Shown: piece by piece, positions 36,744 to 49,746 of the stretch | Layout: each line of letters starts with the position of its first letter | How positions within the stretch are numbered: position 1 is the stretch's first letter | NCBI GenBank assembly: GCA_028532985.1 | Contig: JANCIK010000002.1 | Location: 372,001-436,000, forward strand | DNA: 64,000 bases | Source of the DNA: Stropharia rugosoannulata | Taxonomy: Eukaryota > Basidiomycota > Agaricomycetes > Agaricales > Strophariaceae | Direction of reading: 5' to 3' | The notes under the pieces: generated by a model | Told to the model about the DNA's origin: nothing | What the model saw: the letters and a program-made list of their open reading frames with translations, nothing else | Database searches by the model: none | Position numbers and translations under genes: made by a program

Positions 36744-39139
36744 ATGGACAATTCTCATAACACCACAGCGCCTTTTGCTCCGTTCGCAGGAAGACTGTTG
36801 TTGTATTCTTCGTATTCATTCATGACCACGGCACATATTTACATGACGGCTCTTCTGCTGCCCGTCACTGCTTATCTTCTGCTCATAGTACTCACAAATC
36901 GTACGAAAGCCTCGATGAGCAAGTTACTCAACGGGCCCAAAAATCCCAGCTTTTTTTGGGGGGTGTCCTCCCAACTTAACGACTCAACGGACCCCTCGGC
37001 GGTGTATGAAGACTGGGCTAATACATTTGGGCCTGCATTCACAATTCCTGGCGGATTCGGTTCCAGTCGAATAGCCATTTGCGACCCGAAAGCTAACGCG
37101 CACTTCTATTCCAAGGAGACCTTTGGCTATGTGCAGACCAGCCTCTCGCGTATCTTTATTGAGAACTTGGTAGTCTCCTTTTCTTTCATTGTATGTCTAT
37201 CAACTGATCGCCGTTAGTTTGGACGCGGTCTTCTTTGGGCAGAAGGTGAAAGCCATCGCAGGTAAGTCGACTCTTTAGCGGCGTACAGGTGTCAATTGAA
37301 ATTCCTGCTCTTAGACAGAGGAAAGCACTTTCTCCTGCATTCAGTAATGCTGCCATCAGAAAGCTGTGCCCTGTTTTCTACGACGCAATATACAAGGTAT
37401 GCATCCGGCCGTGTTAATAAAGCAAAGTCGTTTATCTAACTTGCGGCTTTCATTTAAGATGAAAACAAGGTGGGATGCAGCCTTGGATGCTGGGTTCGGG
37501 CAAGCTACTATCGATGTTCAGATTTGGTATGTCCCTCTATTTTTTCCTTATTAGTGACTAACTTAGCAACGTAGGATGAATCGCATAGCGTACGCAGACT
37601 CTTATAAGTTATCAAACTCAGCCTCTGATGTACAGTAACTCCGCAGACTCGACGCCGTTGGCATCGGTGGGTTTGGACATGACTTTCATGCTCTTGACGG
37701 CGAGGAAAACCCCGTAGTCGAGGTGTTCGAGTCATTCTCGAGCGTGGATGGGAGCCTACTCTCTCGTATTGTATTTCTCCTAGGTCCTGTTTTTCCCATC
37801 CTCCAGAAGCTGCCCACACCTCAGAACTTGATTGTAAAGCGCCTCAAAATTACTATGCAATCCATTGCGCGCGATCTTTTAGCGAGAAATAGCCCGGAAG
37901 GGGTCAGAGAGAAGGTCAGCGAAGAGAAGAGTATTATCGGGCAGTTAGGTACGAAGAAGTTCGATTTCTTTGTGGATTGCATTGACTTACCAAAGGCTTG
38001 CAGTCAAAGCAAATATGCACACTTCATCTTTGACAATGTCAGACGAAGAGATCTTGGCTCAAGTCAGTCGACTCATTTTTTTATGTGTTCACTTTTTAAC
38101 AGCCTATGCCTAGATGGTACGAGGATGCTTTCAGTGATATGAAGACCGCTTATTCTTATTTTTATAAAACCTTAGAATGTTTTGCTACTTGCTGGTAAGA
38201 AATAATTTATCATGTACTGATCTTTACAAATGAACTGACCTTTCTTTGTAGGCTATGAAACGACTTCGAGTAAGTATTAGCTATCCTTCTTTCGCCAAGC
38301 TAAGCTGACATATCCACAGTTAGTCTCACTGTGAGCACCGTCTAAACACCAGGAACCTCAATGCTATTGCTTACCATTGCGGCACTTCCATCTAAAGTGG
38401 GCCCTCATTGAACTATGTAAGAAGCCAGAAACGCAGCAGAAGTTGCGCGACGACATCTCTAAACTTGGAGGCGTCGATCCGACATTTGAACAACTGACAA
38501 CTGGACTCCCTTACCTGGACGCCGTTGCCCAGGAAGTTCTGAGACTGCACTCTCCAGTCTCGGAGACGACGCGCGTCGTATGTAATCTCGTTTGCTGCAA
38601 CTCGAATGGTTATTGAGACGTTCACGTAGGCAGCTGAAGATGACATCATGCCATTTAATACTCCGATTACCACGTCGTCGGGAAAACAAATAAGCAGCCT
38701 CGTTATCCCAAAGGGTACGATAGTCACTTCCCCAATACACTACATGAACCGCTCGGAGGCCTTCTGGGGGGAGAATTCGCGGGAATTTATGCCTGAGCGC
38801 TGGCTTGAAGGGGGCGATATCTCGAAAGCAAAGACGATCCAGGGTCACCATCATATCTTGAGTTTCTCTGATGGTCCCCGACTTTGCTTGGGGAAAAGCT
38901 TTGCTCTCACTGAGTTTAAGGTTCGCGTCTCTCGTACTTTTCCCATTTGGGAACATCGAGTGAGATGATCTTTTTTTAATCTACAGTCCGTGTTAGCGGT
39001 GTTGATTCGCAGCTACACTTTTGAGCTCCCAAAAGGACCTGACACGGCGATTGAGAAGCACCCATCTATCCTTCCAAGACCTAAAGTCTCTGGTGAAGTT
39101 GGAGTCAAGGTGCCTTTGATAATCAAGAGAGTAGAATAG
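36744..39139 (+). CDS. Cytochrome P450 monooxygenase, 14 exons
   Basis: Exons 36744-37169, 37218-37261, 37315-37396, 37459-37526, 37575-37589, 37647-37948, 38004-38062, 38114-38116, 38176-38194, 38252-38269, 38320-38330, 38398-38577, 38630-38920 and 38987-39139 total 1671 nt (556 aa). An N-terminal membrane anchor (YMTALLLPVTAYLLLIVLT) is followed by the C-helix 'GEGLLW'-type region (FGRGLLWAEGESHRRQRKAL). The I-helix is 'EILAQMNVLLLAGYETTSIS', the ExxR is in 'EVLRLHS', the PERF-like motif is 'FMPERW', and the heme loop is 'FSDGPRLCLGK' with its Cys ligand. It would be an ER-bound oxygenase; substrate unknown. Four consecutive exons of 3, 19, 18 and 11 nt encode the I-helix. ATG 36744 was preferred over 36606 because of the TATA-like element between them. 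Confidence 0.92.
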
Positions 39140-39372
39140 ATACGGATAGCATATTTTACGAAAGTGCTGTATACATGATACATCGTTTAAAGTGAATATA
39201 TGTAGTAACAAAGTCAAGCGACTAAAACACAAGTGACAGTATGGAGTGTAAATTATGAGAACAATGTAAGCAAGTAAGGACACTACTATATCTCGCCATC
39301 TTACCAAGACGACGCTTCTTCTTCTGCGAAAAACACAAACGGGACGTATTACACATCCATACAGCTTCATTT

Positions 39373-42300
39373 TCATCCCCTTCTTCTCCTCTTCTTGCCC
39401 GAGCCTCCTGCCTGTTGTTGGGCTCGTGCCTGAGCCTGAGCCAGTTCTGCTTGCTGTCTCCTCCTTTCCATCAGCGCCCGCTGCGCCTCGACTCTTGCGC
39501 GCATCTCTGCAAGCTGCGCGTCATGCTGCATTGGTGGGGGAATCTGCAGCTGTAAATTTGCCCGCGGCTGTCCGAACGGGTTAGCATTCTGTGGGGCCAG
39601 AAGTGGCGCAGGAGGATGAACGCGAGGGGCAGCTACCCCGTGCACAGGTCCTGGCGCTCGTGCGTTTAACATTTGATGCCGTCCTGGAAACATGAAACCG
39701 AAATCTGCGTTAGCAGCTGCATCCAACTCCGCTAATTGCGCTGCAATCCGTGCTCGTTCCTGTGCTTGTTCCTGCTTCCTCGCATTCACTCGTGCACGTG
39801 CGGCAGCATTCGCCTGTCTCCTCGCCTCTGCTTCAACTGCGCGGGCACGGGCCTGCGCTTCTAGACGAGCTTGTTGTTGCTGCTGCTGTTGCTGTCGTTG
39901 TGCGAGACCGGGAGGCGGAGGCCGTAATAGGCCAGGAGGATGAATTTGAGCGCCACCACCTGCCATCGCCACCTGCCTCAGCATGTTCTGTCGCATCATA
40001 TCCTGCTGCCTTTCATGTGGCATAGCGTAGAAACCAGGAATCTGAACCGCCAAAGCTGGATTCCATGCCCCTGCATGACCAATCTGAGCAGGTCCAGGAA
40101 CAAGACCGGCACGAGCAGGTTGAGGTGGGGGAGTCTTCGGACGAGGTCCTTCAACTGCGACTCTGATTTCTTCCTCGTCTGCATCTGGGTGTGCAGCTTT
40201 GTACTCCCGCATCGCCTTCTCTGCCGCTGCCTTGACTTCAGCGCTGTGGCGCTCCTCTACGGCGTCCCAAAGAAGACATTTGCCATTGGCTTTGGCGGAC
40301 GTGCCAGGAACATTAGGATTGTTCTAATTTTTGGGAGTTTGTTAGGTGAGTAAATGAGCAAATAGAATAGAAGAAGTGACAGTAAGACAAAACTGAAAGC
40401 ATCCGATATTTACCTGGTGAAAGTGGTCGTAGCCTTTGATGACCTGTCGACATACATAGCAGGAGAGAGTCTGGCAGTTCGGGCATATCATCTTGTTGCA
40501 CTGTATCGCCACAGCATTGGATTAGCAAATAAATGCGCAATAAGGACCCGGACAGAGTTAAATGACGTATAATTAGACAAAAAAAAAAGAAAAGACAAGT
40601 TGGGTTAGTACAAATGACTGGGAAAAGAAAAAAGGAAAAGAACACTCACGCCGAGTTCCTTGATGAACGGTTTTTTACACTTAGGGCAGTTACGCATTAG
40701 GGCACGAGCTATAAGAGCATATGTAAACAAATTTAATACACCAGAACAACAACAACAGTCTCACTCATCGCTTCCTCGATTGCATGCCGTCCATCCAGAT
40801 GCTTGTCTTTTTCGGCCTCTAAAAGAACGTCAAGATGCCAAGTAGCAAAAGAGGGCGTATTTGCGCTTACCCTCGCATGTCTTCGGGAGATGGTTACTCT
40901 TCTTGCACAGTCGACAACTCACAACCCCGCATTTCTCCTTATTCATGCACCAAAACCGTGTCTCGTCACCCTGGGGCTCCAGAACGCACTTCCACTCGCA
41001 AAATGGGCATTCCTCAAGGCCTTCAAGGCCGGCATCCGTGATAGCCTTGCTCTGTACGAGTCGTTCATAGAGCGCCATAAGCTTCGAGTCGAGCGCCCGG
41101 GCCAGTTCTGTAGGAGGAAATGGCTCTGCGCAGCCATCTGGATGCATACAAACAAGTGCAGTTTTATGCTCTCCCAGTTGGGTAGCAGCGTATGAAGCAA
41201 GGCATCCAGAACAGAAGAGGTGTGCTTCAGGGCACTGGACCATTTTGTCCTGTGGAGGGCAATCAATTGATATAAACGGAGAGGCGGAATAGTACACACA
41301 AATTCATACTCTCCGAAACAGCACTGACACTCTATACCCCCATCATCTCCAGGCTCTTGCTCTGCCAGCGGCTCCGGGTCAATTGCGCGCTCCTTTCCTT
41401 TACTGTTGACGTTGCCCGCCGCCATATCAGGCATCGCGTTGGCGTCAACGGCATTAGCATTGCCAGCGGTAGGTATAACCCGTTCACCACTTTCTTGCAA
41501 ATTTGGACTCTCTGCATCCCAGGCCTGCACCCATGCGCGCTCTTCCCAAAATACTGGTTCACCTCCCATGCGTTGGTATAAGTCCAATTGCATTTCTAAA
41601 TTAGCCACCGAGGATGCTGTACGTTTAGGTTTATATCCCGGTTGCCCCAAGCGTTCGCGCGCCTTGAGTGCGAGGTGTGTAGGCGCATAATGCCCGAAGT
41701 GGTTGAGCAGCTGTGCGCGCAGGTGCGGTTTTGGGGCGCGTGGAAAAGAGCATTGCAGTGCCATCTAGAGCATACCCATTAAAGATACCGTATGCCATGA
41801 GTAAGAATTATGCATACCAATGCATAGTCCATATATTTGGAGCCCCCAAGGTGAGGCCTGTCAGCCCTCGCGTAGTCGATTTTGGCCCGTTTATGTCCCC
41901 CCTCCTCATCATCCTCTGCGTCGTCTTCTCTTACTCGACCTTTCTCTTTTCTCTGAACATGTCCTTGCCCTCCCACACCTCCAACAGCACCATCCTGCCC
42001 TAAAGCGGGTTCATTAGTCTCCTTTGGCCAAACTCCCTCGTTCTCAAGCAAATTGCCAATGACCAGTTCAGTCGTTCTCTCGCCCAGCGTCGGCAGATTA
42101 ATGTCGAGTAGCTTACGCAGATAGGCACGTTGAACGTCGGGAATGACTTCTAGAACTTGGCGCATCGCGACTTCGATTGATGCTGCGGTGACAGGCTGAG
42201 GCGCCTGTTCGGGTTGTGCAGCAGCAGCTACCGCTGGTTCAGGTGGTGCAGGCGCATCAGCTACTGCTGGGGCTGCAACTACTACTACTGGTGCTTGTGC

Positions 42301-43731
42301 AACTTCAGGAACCGCCGCGGGGGCGTCTAGAGGGGCTACGAGCGGGGCTTCGGGAACCTCTTCGTGTGCAGGTAGGTCGGCATCGGGAACAGGAACGGGA
42401 CCAGCATCTCCGTCTTCCAGAAAAGCTGCCAGAACCATTTGGACCGTCATTGCTCCGTACGTGGACATATTTGCACGTAGGAGGGTGTCGACCCGTGCAC
42501 GGTCTGCGTACGGGACAATCTCCATTATTTGTGCAGTGGCCGACTTGTATGCGTCTTCACTGACATCCTGTGTGTTTTCCTGCGCGTCCAGGTCAGCGGG
42601 TGCAGGAGGCGCTGCTTCCACTGCTGGTGCAGGTATCACTGCGGCTTCCGGGGGTTCCTCTTGTGCAGGTGGTGTGGGGCCCGGAACAGCAGCCGTTTCT
42701 GTATCGGGGGCGTCTGCATAGATGTCGTCGTCGTCACTATCTTCCTGTACTTGAACCCCATTGTTCTTCATTCCCTGATTTTCCGGCTGCTCTTGTAGAG
42801 CATCTATCTCACCTCCCAGCGGATTAGTACCGCTTGCCCTAACCTTTTCTTCTGGTTCAGAATCCATATACCAGTCTACGTCCCACTGATTGTCTGCCTC
42901 CACAGTGGCACCAACTCCGATTCCCGCAGCTCCCGCAGGTGTCGACGAGCGCCTAATGCCAGACGGGCCCGCTACCGCATTTTCTGTGACTCGGGGAGCA
43001 GGGGCCGCCTTGGTATTCGTCGGTTGCACAGATGTGGCATTTCCCGGCCCCTTGCCAGTAGCGGTGGTACTTCTTGATCTTCTCTTGGCCTTCTCGTTCT
43101 TCAAAAACTCGCTATCAAAAGGGAAAGGCTTACAGAAGGCTGCATCAAACCCAGATATTTCTATGTCGCTGCTTTCGTTACCGTGAGTTGACGAAGTACT
43201 CTTCTTGGATTGTGACATTGCTAACGACTGCGACAGACTCGCAGGGCGAACACTACGAGTTGGGGCTGCGATAGGTGTCGCTCTCAATTTTGTACGCGAC
43301 TTTGGAGGGTAGTGTGAGACGGTTTGCTTTTGCTTTTGCTTTTGCTTTTGCGTCAGCCTGGAAACATGAGATGAGTTGGCACTGCGTCCGTTATATGGTG
43401 CAGGAGGCGATTCCGGTGCAGAATAGGAATCAGAATCAGAGATCACGATGACTTCTCTAACTGGCTCGCGTGCCTTTTCCTTTCCTTTCCCTTTCTGACT
43501 CACTGGCCTTCCAGACGTTTTGCGAGGCGATAATGGCTCTAGTAACTGTGATGGGTGCGGTAGTGATATTGACGAACTTGAAGTAATAGAACTTGGGGAA
43601 GAGAGAATCATGGATGGATTGGCCGATGGAGATGAAAGAACGGGTAATGGAGTGGATCCTAATCGGCTCGTACTAGCCACTGTCTGGATTGGGGTGCACG
43701 TAAAACCACTGGGACCTGCATTGGTACTCAT
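39373..43731 (-). CDS. RBR (RING-between-RING) E3 ubiquitin ligase, RNF216-like
   Basis: Multi-exon gene starting at 43731. Exon 1 (41818-43731, 638 codons) is disordered: Ser/Pro-rich, K-Q repeats (from a 6-bp repeat at about 43326-43352), then Ala/Pro/Glu-rich segments. Two similar helical repeats follow, 'QIMEIVPYADRARVDTLLRA' and 'QVLEVIPDVQRAYLRKLLDI'. The C-terminal half has RING1 ('IECQCCFGEYEFDKMVQCPE', 'AHLFCSGCLASY'), the IBR ('CPFCEWKCVLEP', 'FWCMNKEKCGVVSCRLC') and RING2 ('RNCPKCKKPFIKELGCNKMI', 'CPNCQTLSCYVCRQVIKGYD'). A Gln/Ala/Arg-rich coiled tail with a poly-Gln run and a final KKRRRRG follow. The RING order and sequence resemble RNF216/TRIAD3. RBR ligases pass ubiquitin through a RING2 cysteine. 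The repeats look like CUE-type or ubiquitin-binding helices, which is inference. Confidence 0.88.
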
Positions 43732-45101
43732 GTTGCTTGGAGTGTACAACACTGTATGTAGCAGGACTAAGGAAAGTAAGGAAAGTGCTGGAGCTTTGCA
43801 TAGACCGCGGCCGTATCTGCGGAAAGTTTAGGGGCGTGTTTCCTGGCCTGGATGGCGCAATCCCTCGCCGTGTGTGGTGTGGTATTCTACTAAGCAGCAG
43901 GTGGAGGAAACAATCTATATAATGTTGTCAGAACAAGAATAAGGGACGGAAAGCACTGTCGTCGTTGACCTAATTATGTATGGACCTGCGAAGGGGCCAA
44001 ATTCCTGATTCGAGCCGCGTCGAGACAAAAGCGAAGTACAGATCCGTCAAGCCGGAGCCCAATCAAGGAGCGTAGATTCGATTTTTGAAGAGGAACCAAA
44101 GAGCAAAATCCACGAGTCACACACCAAGGCAAAGAGGGAACAATAAGATCCGCAAAGGTATATGAGCATCCAGGCCTGACAGTGACTATGAAAGCGCGCT
44201 ACGCACCAGATTGATGTACACCAGTTAACTGCAAACCTTCCAAAACGTCGTCGAACCTGTCGGAGACGCGTTCTCAGTGTTCCAGATAGCGACGGCGGTC
44301 GGATGGTGGCCACTGGAAAAAGTCGCGCGTGTTAAACGTTGTCCCAAAGTTCTGCCTTGCCTTTTTCTTGGTCCGTCTCTTTTTGCCACTCTTATTGGAT
44401 GAATTGGATGCCTCCAGGTTCGTGTAAGGCGCGGGAAATGGCGATTGCCCGTCACCGGGTGGCAAGAGCTCAATGAAAAGGTGGTGGTCTTGGCCATTGA
44501 CCGTGTATTGCCTTATGGGGAATTATCCATTTGAAGAAATAACTAATGAATATGTGCATGTGCCGCATTTGTGCCGCACGCAAAGCTCAACGAACAGTCG
44601 CAGTAAAAAGATGTCGAGAGACAGTCCATTATTATTCAAATCTACCGGAGATAGGTACAGGATAAAAATTAAAACGAGTGTCTGTTGGGTGTGTATTCCA
44701 AACCCTTATTCGTGCGAGTCTTCCAGGATATTACAAGTCTTTCAACAGGTATTTCTACAGGATTAAACAATCTCACTACTGCTCTTCTGCGTTATTCTCT
44801 GCATTAGAGTTAGCCCTATCATTTCCCAACTCCTCGTTTCTCTTGACACACCTCTTTATTCTCCATAAATTCATTTCTGTCTAGAACGGAGTCCAAGTCG
44901 ACAGGGAAGCCCGAGATCTATGACATCGACAGTTGAGAACTATATGATATAAGAATCGGCTTGCACATACGGTTATTGGTGTCTCAAACCTGATTGAGGT
45001 CGATTTCTCGCCCCTCCCACGCAAAGGACGTGCATTGAGCCTGTAATATAAATGATAATTTTTAAATTCTTGCGCCATGTATGTGGTGTACTTTAAAAGC
45101 C
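43732..45101. other. Interval upstream of the RBR gene with possible small frame
   Basis: A minus-strand frame at 44274-44497 encodes 'KKRRTKKKARQNFGTTFNTR' and 'DFFQWPPSDRRRYLEH', which looks protein-like, but I cannot place a start or further exons and recognise no family. The rest is AT-rich and empty. Confidence 0.35.
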
Positions 45102-46386
45102 TTACGACGCAAAAAGTGAGTTAGAGTATACTAGAACGATCCAAAAGTAAGTCATCTTCAATGGTTTCCATCATAGTATTCCGAGATCATGGAACTTACA
45201 TTTTGCCAAAATGATATACAGAGAAAACCACACCACTGTAATTGGCAATGAAGAACTCAAATTTAAAAGAAATTTACTCGCTAACTCACTGTTCTTGAAC
45301 GTCTGGAACTTTGTGAATCTTCAGAAGTCATTATTACGGGTGTAGAAAATAAGCACATACGCATATGATAACAGATACAGATGCAAGGCTTCAATTTGTG
45401 TTAAATATCACAACGTAACAAAGAAGCAGGGAAATTAAGACACCTTGTAAGCAATCCTGTCTCTGAATAAGAGTGCCGAAGCTTTAGTTGTCAGATAATC
45501 AGGTAACCAAATTGATCACTGACGTAGTATCCATCGAATGAGGCGGTTTATTATATTCGTCGTCCTGTAATTCAGCTTCAGCATATGAACAATTTTGAGA
45601 AGTAGTAGCACCCAGTACTCACGCTTCCATGTCCGGAGATAACATCTTAGATAAGTAGTAAGTTAAACACATTGCAATAAGCACATCAGCAGCGCCTCCG
45701 AGCGCAAGGGCTGTTGTAATCAGCCAGCTGAATGTCACTACCAAGCCGATACCGTTGGGACGGTTAGGAACGTCACGATATGACTCTACAGTAAGAAATA
45801 TTCCACCAATAAAGCGCAGAGAGACAAATACAGAACAGACAATAATGATCAGAAAATTCCCTGAAAGCACATAAACACGGTACACAAAGTAGCACTTGGA
45901 CATGTCAGAAGACTTGAAATGTAGGCTATGAGCAAATTACGGACATACTTGGACAATCAGAGTAACCAGACTCTCAAGTAGCACATTGGTAGCTAAGGCG
46001 TATGAATTGGCTTCAGGTTCTTGCCAGTTGATTACAGTATTCTCATAAACATGAAGCGGTGCAGTAATGGAATGGCAGGTTTCGAGAAATCTGTATGGTA
46101 AATGTCACAAAAAGCACTGACATATCAGATAAGATGCAATATTTACAGAACTGCGTAGACCTGCCAGAGACACAAATTTATGAAGTAACAACAGTGGTAT
46201 AAAAATGGAGCTCACCAAGAGCCTCAAAGACAACCGATCACATTGTCTGTTTCTGCAATAGGTATATCCTTGTAAAAGTAATATACCATACAGGACGAGG
46301 CTGATATAGCTCGATGCTTCCATTGCACCTATGATTCCACTGGACCGGACGTCGAACGAGGACGGATTAATTGTGGAGAGAACCAT
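45102..46386 (-). CDS. DUF6534-type seven-helix membrane protein
   Basis: About nine exons. Helices appear in order: 'YISLVLYGILLLQGYTYC', 'VYAVLFLETCHSITAPLHVY', 'ATNVLLESLVTLIVQ', 'LIIIVCSVFVSLRFIGGIFL', 'LVVTFSWLITTALALGGAAD' with 'VLIAMCLTYYL', 'NRLIRWILQTGLLTSLASVS', and 'NMVWFSLYIILAKLYSNSLF' ending AS*. The A-A-D-V-L-I-A motif, the 'RLIRWILQTGLLTS' motif and 'KLYSNSL(F)A' end are typical of the DUF6534 family, which is abundant in Agaricomycetes and of unknown function. A 14-nt exon (46147-46160) and a 19-nt exon (45444-45462) are required to hold the frame. Confidence 0.87.
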
Positions 46387-47808
46387 TGGTCGCCTTACTG
46401 CCAGTGAATAAAAGTGTTTGTCATAGAGAAATGAAAAGGGCTGATCGATAGAATATAAATTGGCTGGTCTTCAAGACCAAAAGAAGGGGGAATAAAGGAA
46501 TGAGGTGGATGGGAACTAAAGGCAACAAAGCTAGCAGCATTGCAAAAGATGAATATTTATACCAGTTATTTTGGCGTGAGAGGCTGAATAAAGGCTGATC
46601 GAATCAAGAGCCCAAAGCCAGTGTCAGTGGGTACATAGGACTGTTGCTATGTTCTGTTTGCATCACCAACAAACGTCAGTGTCAAAGTGAGAAGAAATAT
46701 TATTATGATGCTCAGAAGGTTGCGAAATAGTCTTTGCTGCAACCTGTAGTGTTATGCAGATTCTGTCAATGAGTAGCTGAGAGCCTGTTCGGGGATTTTA
46801 TGTGCCAATTGTATCGACTTTCTCTCGTACAATTATTTCTGCGACTCTAGAACTAGCAGCAAACTAGTCCCATCCGCTCCAAGTCCGTGCCTTAACATAT
46901 TGGGTTAGGTCTCGAGGTCGTATGTGCGATCAAGCGCACCTGAAACCTCCAACACTTGTCCAACACAGGCTAAGAGCGATCATGAAGTTGCTAACATCGC
47001 ATACTGGTGGATGAGAAAATAACGTTTGAGTACGACTTGGGTACGACCAAGCAAGCCACGCCACATATATGCAACTGATGCTATCCGGGCCCTGTGATCC
47101 GTCGAGATAAAGTATAAGTAAGAAGCTGATCATCGATCATGACTGGCAGGTAAGTTCCTTTCCAATTTCTCTCGAAGGGTTAGAGTTTTTTGGATAACAG
47201 AGTCAACGTATTGTAATATGACGGAGCCTTGCGAACAACGTCAAAGTTACAGAGCCTCAGATCTGCCACAGGCTCTCAACCGTATTTAGTTGATAAGGTA
47301 CGAGTCCAGGCTATGTCATCAGATGTACTACTGATGCTGTTTTCGAAACATGAGTACTTGAGTTGTGTAAATTATGTTTCAAAATATGATGACGCATTTC
47401 TTTTTAAAATTTCTGTTATTGATTGTTGACTAGTGACTGGACGGTTAGCCATCGTCCGAGAGCTGTACAAGGCATGAATTATTAGAAGAATGGGGACGAA
47501 CCAGAACATTATACTCCTAACTAGGTCACTGGCATGTTAGCACTTTAGCGCTAGTATTTATTTAAGTATCGAGGTGTACCATAAGTATGTATACAAAGAT
47601 GGAATTATAGATCAACCTAAACCTAAGCTATCCGCCCGGATATCCATGTAATGTTCCACAAAAACCTGAATCCGCGTAAGGTGTGTGAGCTGCATAATCA
47701 AGATACGGGCGGCCGCCACGCGTCCGCCTGCATATTAGATGGTGTATCAATCGTCGTCGCCAAAGAGGCTACCGTCCCCGGTCATTATGAGAGATCAGTG
47801 ACTCCATG
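46387..47808. other. Gene-poor interval
   Basis: Upstream region of the DUF6534 gene and 3' flank of the Cys-rich membrane protein gene. No supported exon on either strand. Confidence 0.45.
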
Positions 47809-48842
47809 TTAAAGTATTGAACAGGAATCATCTGGAAGACTCCAGAGTCCATATACCCCAGAGCGTCCCTACAAAACGAAGACGAAATTAGTTCGTTAAA
47901 ATTTTATCAGTGGCGTATAACCAATCACTTGATTAAAGCATTCCGTTGGCGTTAAGTAGAATCGACCATCGATGTCCGCTGGGGTCGTGACGCACATGAA
48001 TTGCCAGTTATCTCCCTCGCGAAGGTTCTCGAGGCGTGCCTCAATGTGCTATTAGAGTCACGTTTGTTTCAGTAGCATTCACGAGTCGAACGTCAAGCAC
48101 GTACGTACCCTAACAGGAGCAGCTCCACCTGCGCATCCCTGACAATTACATACAGCGTCGGCGGCCTTATCTCCGTCAATGAATCAAAAACGTGGACTCA
48201 CCATGTCGAAGAATTGGTTAAACCTTGTGTTACAGTCAGGTTCGTTCGTGTCCACGATCCAGTAGCCCCATACGCCTCGGCCAAAGCCCTAAAGCATATG
48301 TCAAATGTATCTCCGTTTGCATTAGGAGCACACGTACTGACCAAGTCTTGACAAAAGTCTGGATAAACCATGTTTTCATGTATCTCCACCGGGGTCTCTT
48401 TGCATGTTCTGATTATGTCGTGTGCTGGAGCATTCACCAGCCGCGCGGTATACTGACGCGTAGCGTGCCTCAGGCAGTGTTCGCCTCCCTTCAAGCCCTC
48501 CCATGACGGCTCGCTGATGATTGTCAAGCTATTTCCTTTGTTCCTGTATGCCGCCGTGAGACAGTACCACCACTCGGTCATAAATGCCGCGAGGGTGGGC
48601 ACAAATGGCTCATTTCCCAACACAGCCGCGGCAAGGAGGAGCATAGCGATACAAAGTGCAGAACCAAATATCACCCAGCGGAATCTTCTTGCCATATTTA
48701 GGCGTCTTGGAGAGGTAGTGGACGTTTTCTGCCCAGCAAGAAGGTAGTCATGCTCGGATCGGACGTAGTATCTGCAGGCGCATGTAAGACAGAGGCTAGA
48801 TACAAAAGAGCAATAGCAAGAGTACGCTGGTAAAGCTTCCAT
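47809..48842 (-). CDS. Membrane-anchored Cys-rich protein of unknown function
   Basis: Five exons (48342-48842, 48202-48288, 48109-48138, 47929-48048, 47809-47868) join in phase to 265 aa. A short N-terminal region with basic residues (SPRRLNMARRFR) precedes one hydrophobic segment (WVIFGSALCIAMLLLAAAVL), suggesting a type II membrane protein or uncleaved signal anchor. The outer domain has spaced cysteines and aromatics: 'YPDFCQDLGFGRGVWGYWIV', 'DTNEPDCNTRFNQFFDMGCA', 'NWQFMCVTTPADIDGRFYLT', 'GVYGLWSLPDDSC'. I know no named family. Intron 48139-48201 could alternatively end at 48166, adding nine residues (AADAVCNCQ) in frame. The start could instead be the Met at 48695. Confidence 0.7.
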
Positions 48843-49746
48843 GACGTAGTGGTGCATCCACAAGTGCTCGATGATTGTTGATCTGCAAATCCCCTGGGGC
48901 CTTCTGGATGAACAGCGAATAGCGAAAAAGAGAGGGGTCCTCCGAAGAGCCACGGTACAGAACTTGAGGGATTTAAAGCAAATTAGGACTGAGGTACTAG
49001 AGAGGCTATCTGAGCCCCAAAAGAAGGTCTATATGGAAGAAATAAAGGTTATCTGTGCCTTCGCCTTTAAAAGGGAGCTGCCGTTAGTGGCAAGGCGGCC
49101 TTTTTGAGTTGTGCTGGCTCTTGGCAGCTACGGGAAGGTTGGTATTTGCTGCATTGCGTTTGCATGCTAGAAGAGAACCCGCGATCGGTAAAGAAATGAC
49201 CCAGAGCAATGATCCACAGATAGATATCGGCAGCCATGGGACTGATGAACGGAACTTTGACCGTTGACGGTTCCGAGGTTTTTTTGCTATTGCCCAATAA
49301 GTATACTCAGGTGTCAAAAACTATTCCTAGTCAACAGAAAATAACTATATGACTACAGCCAGTGTCTTTCGTAGGGGTTTACAGACGAACTTATAGCTGC
49401 GAGAGTGCGTGAGCCTAACATTGCAAGGTGGTTAAGAGCTGCAGCACAACGCACATTTTTCATACATGAGGCAAGATTGAACTTTCGGTATGATGGCAGT
49501 TGGACCCCAGACAGAAAGGAGGTGGGAAGACGTCAAAGCATAAAATATTTATAAGATGCTCGGGAGTCCTGCGAGATTCATGACTGCGAAGTGGCAAGTG
49601 CTGGGGACAATTTACAAATTGGAGGGTGAGGCGACGCATTGGAATAGCATTGCCAGTCATGACAAATAGTTTCTCACGTTTAGTTCTTTCGGCGCTGTTA
49701 AGTTTCGTCTCTTGGCTTGCTCTTGACCTGAGAATTCATACATTGC
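48843..49746. other. Divergent interval between the Cys-rich gene and METTL16
   Basis: Short anonymous frames only. Presumed shared upstream region. Confidence 0.5.
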
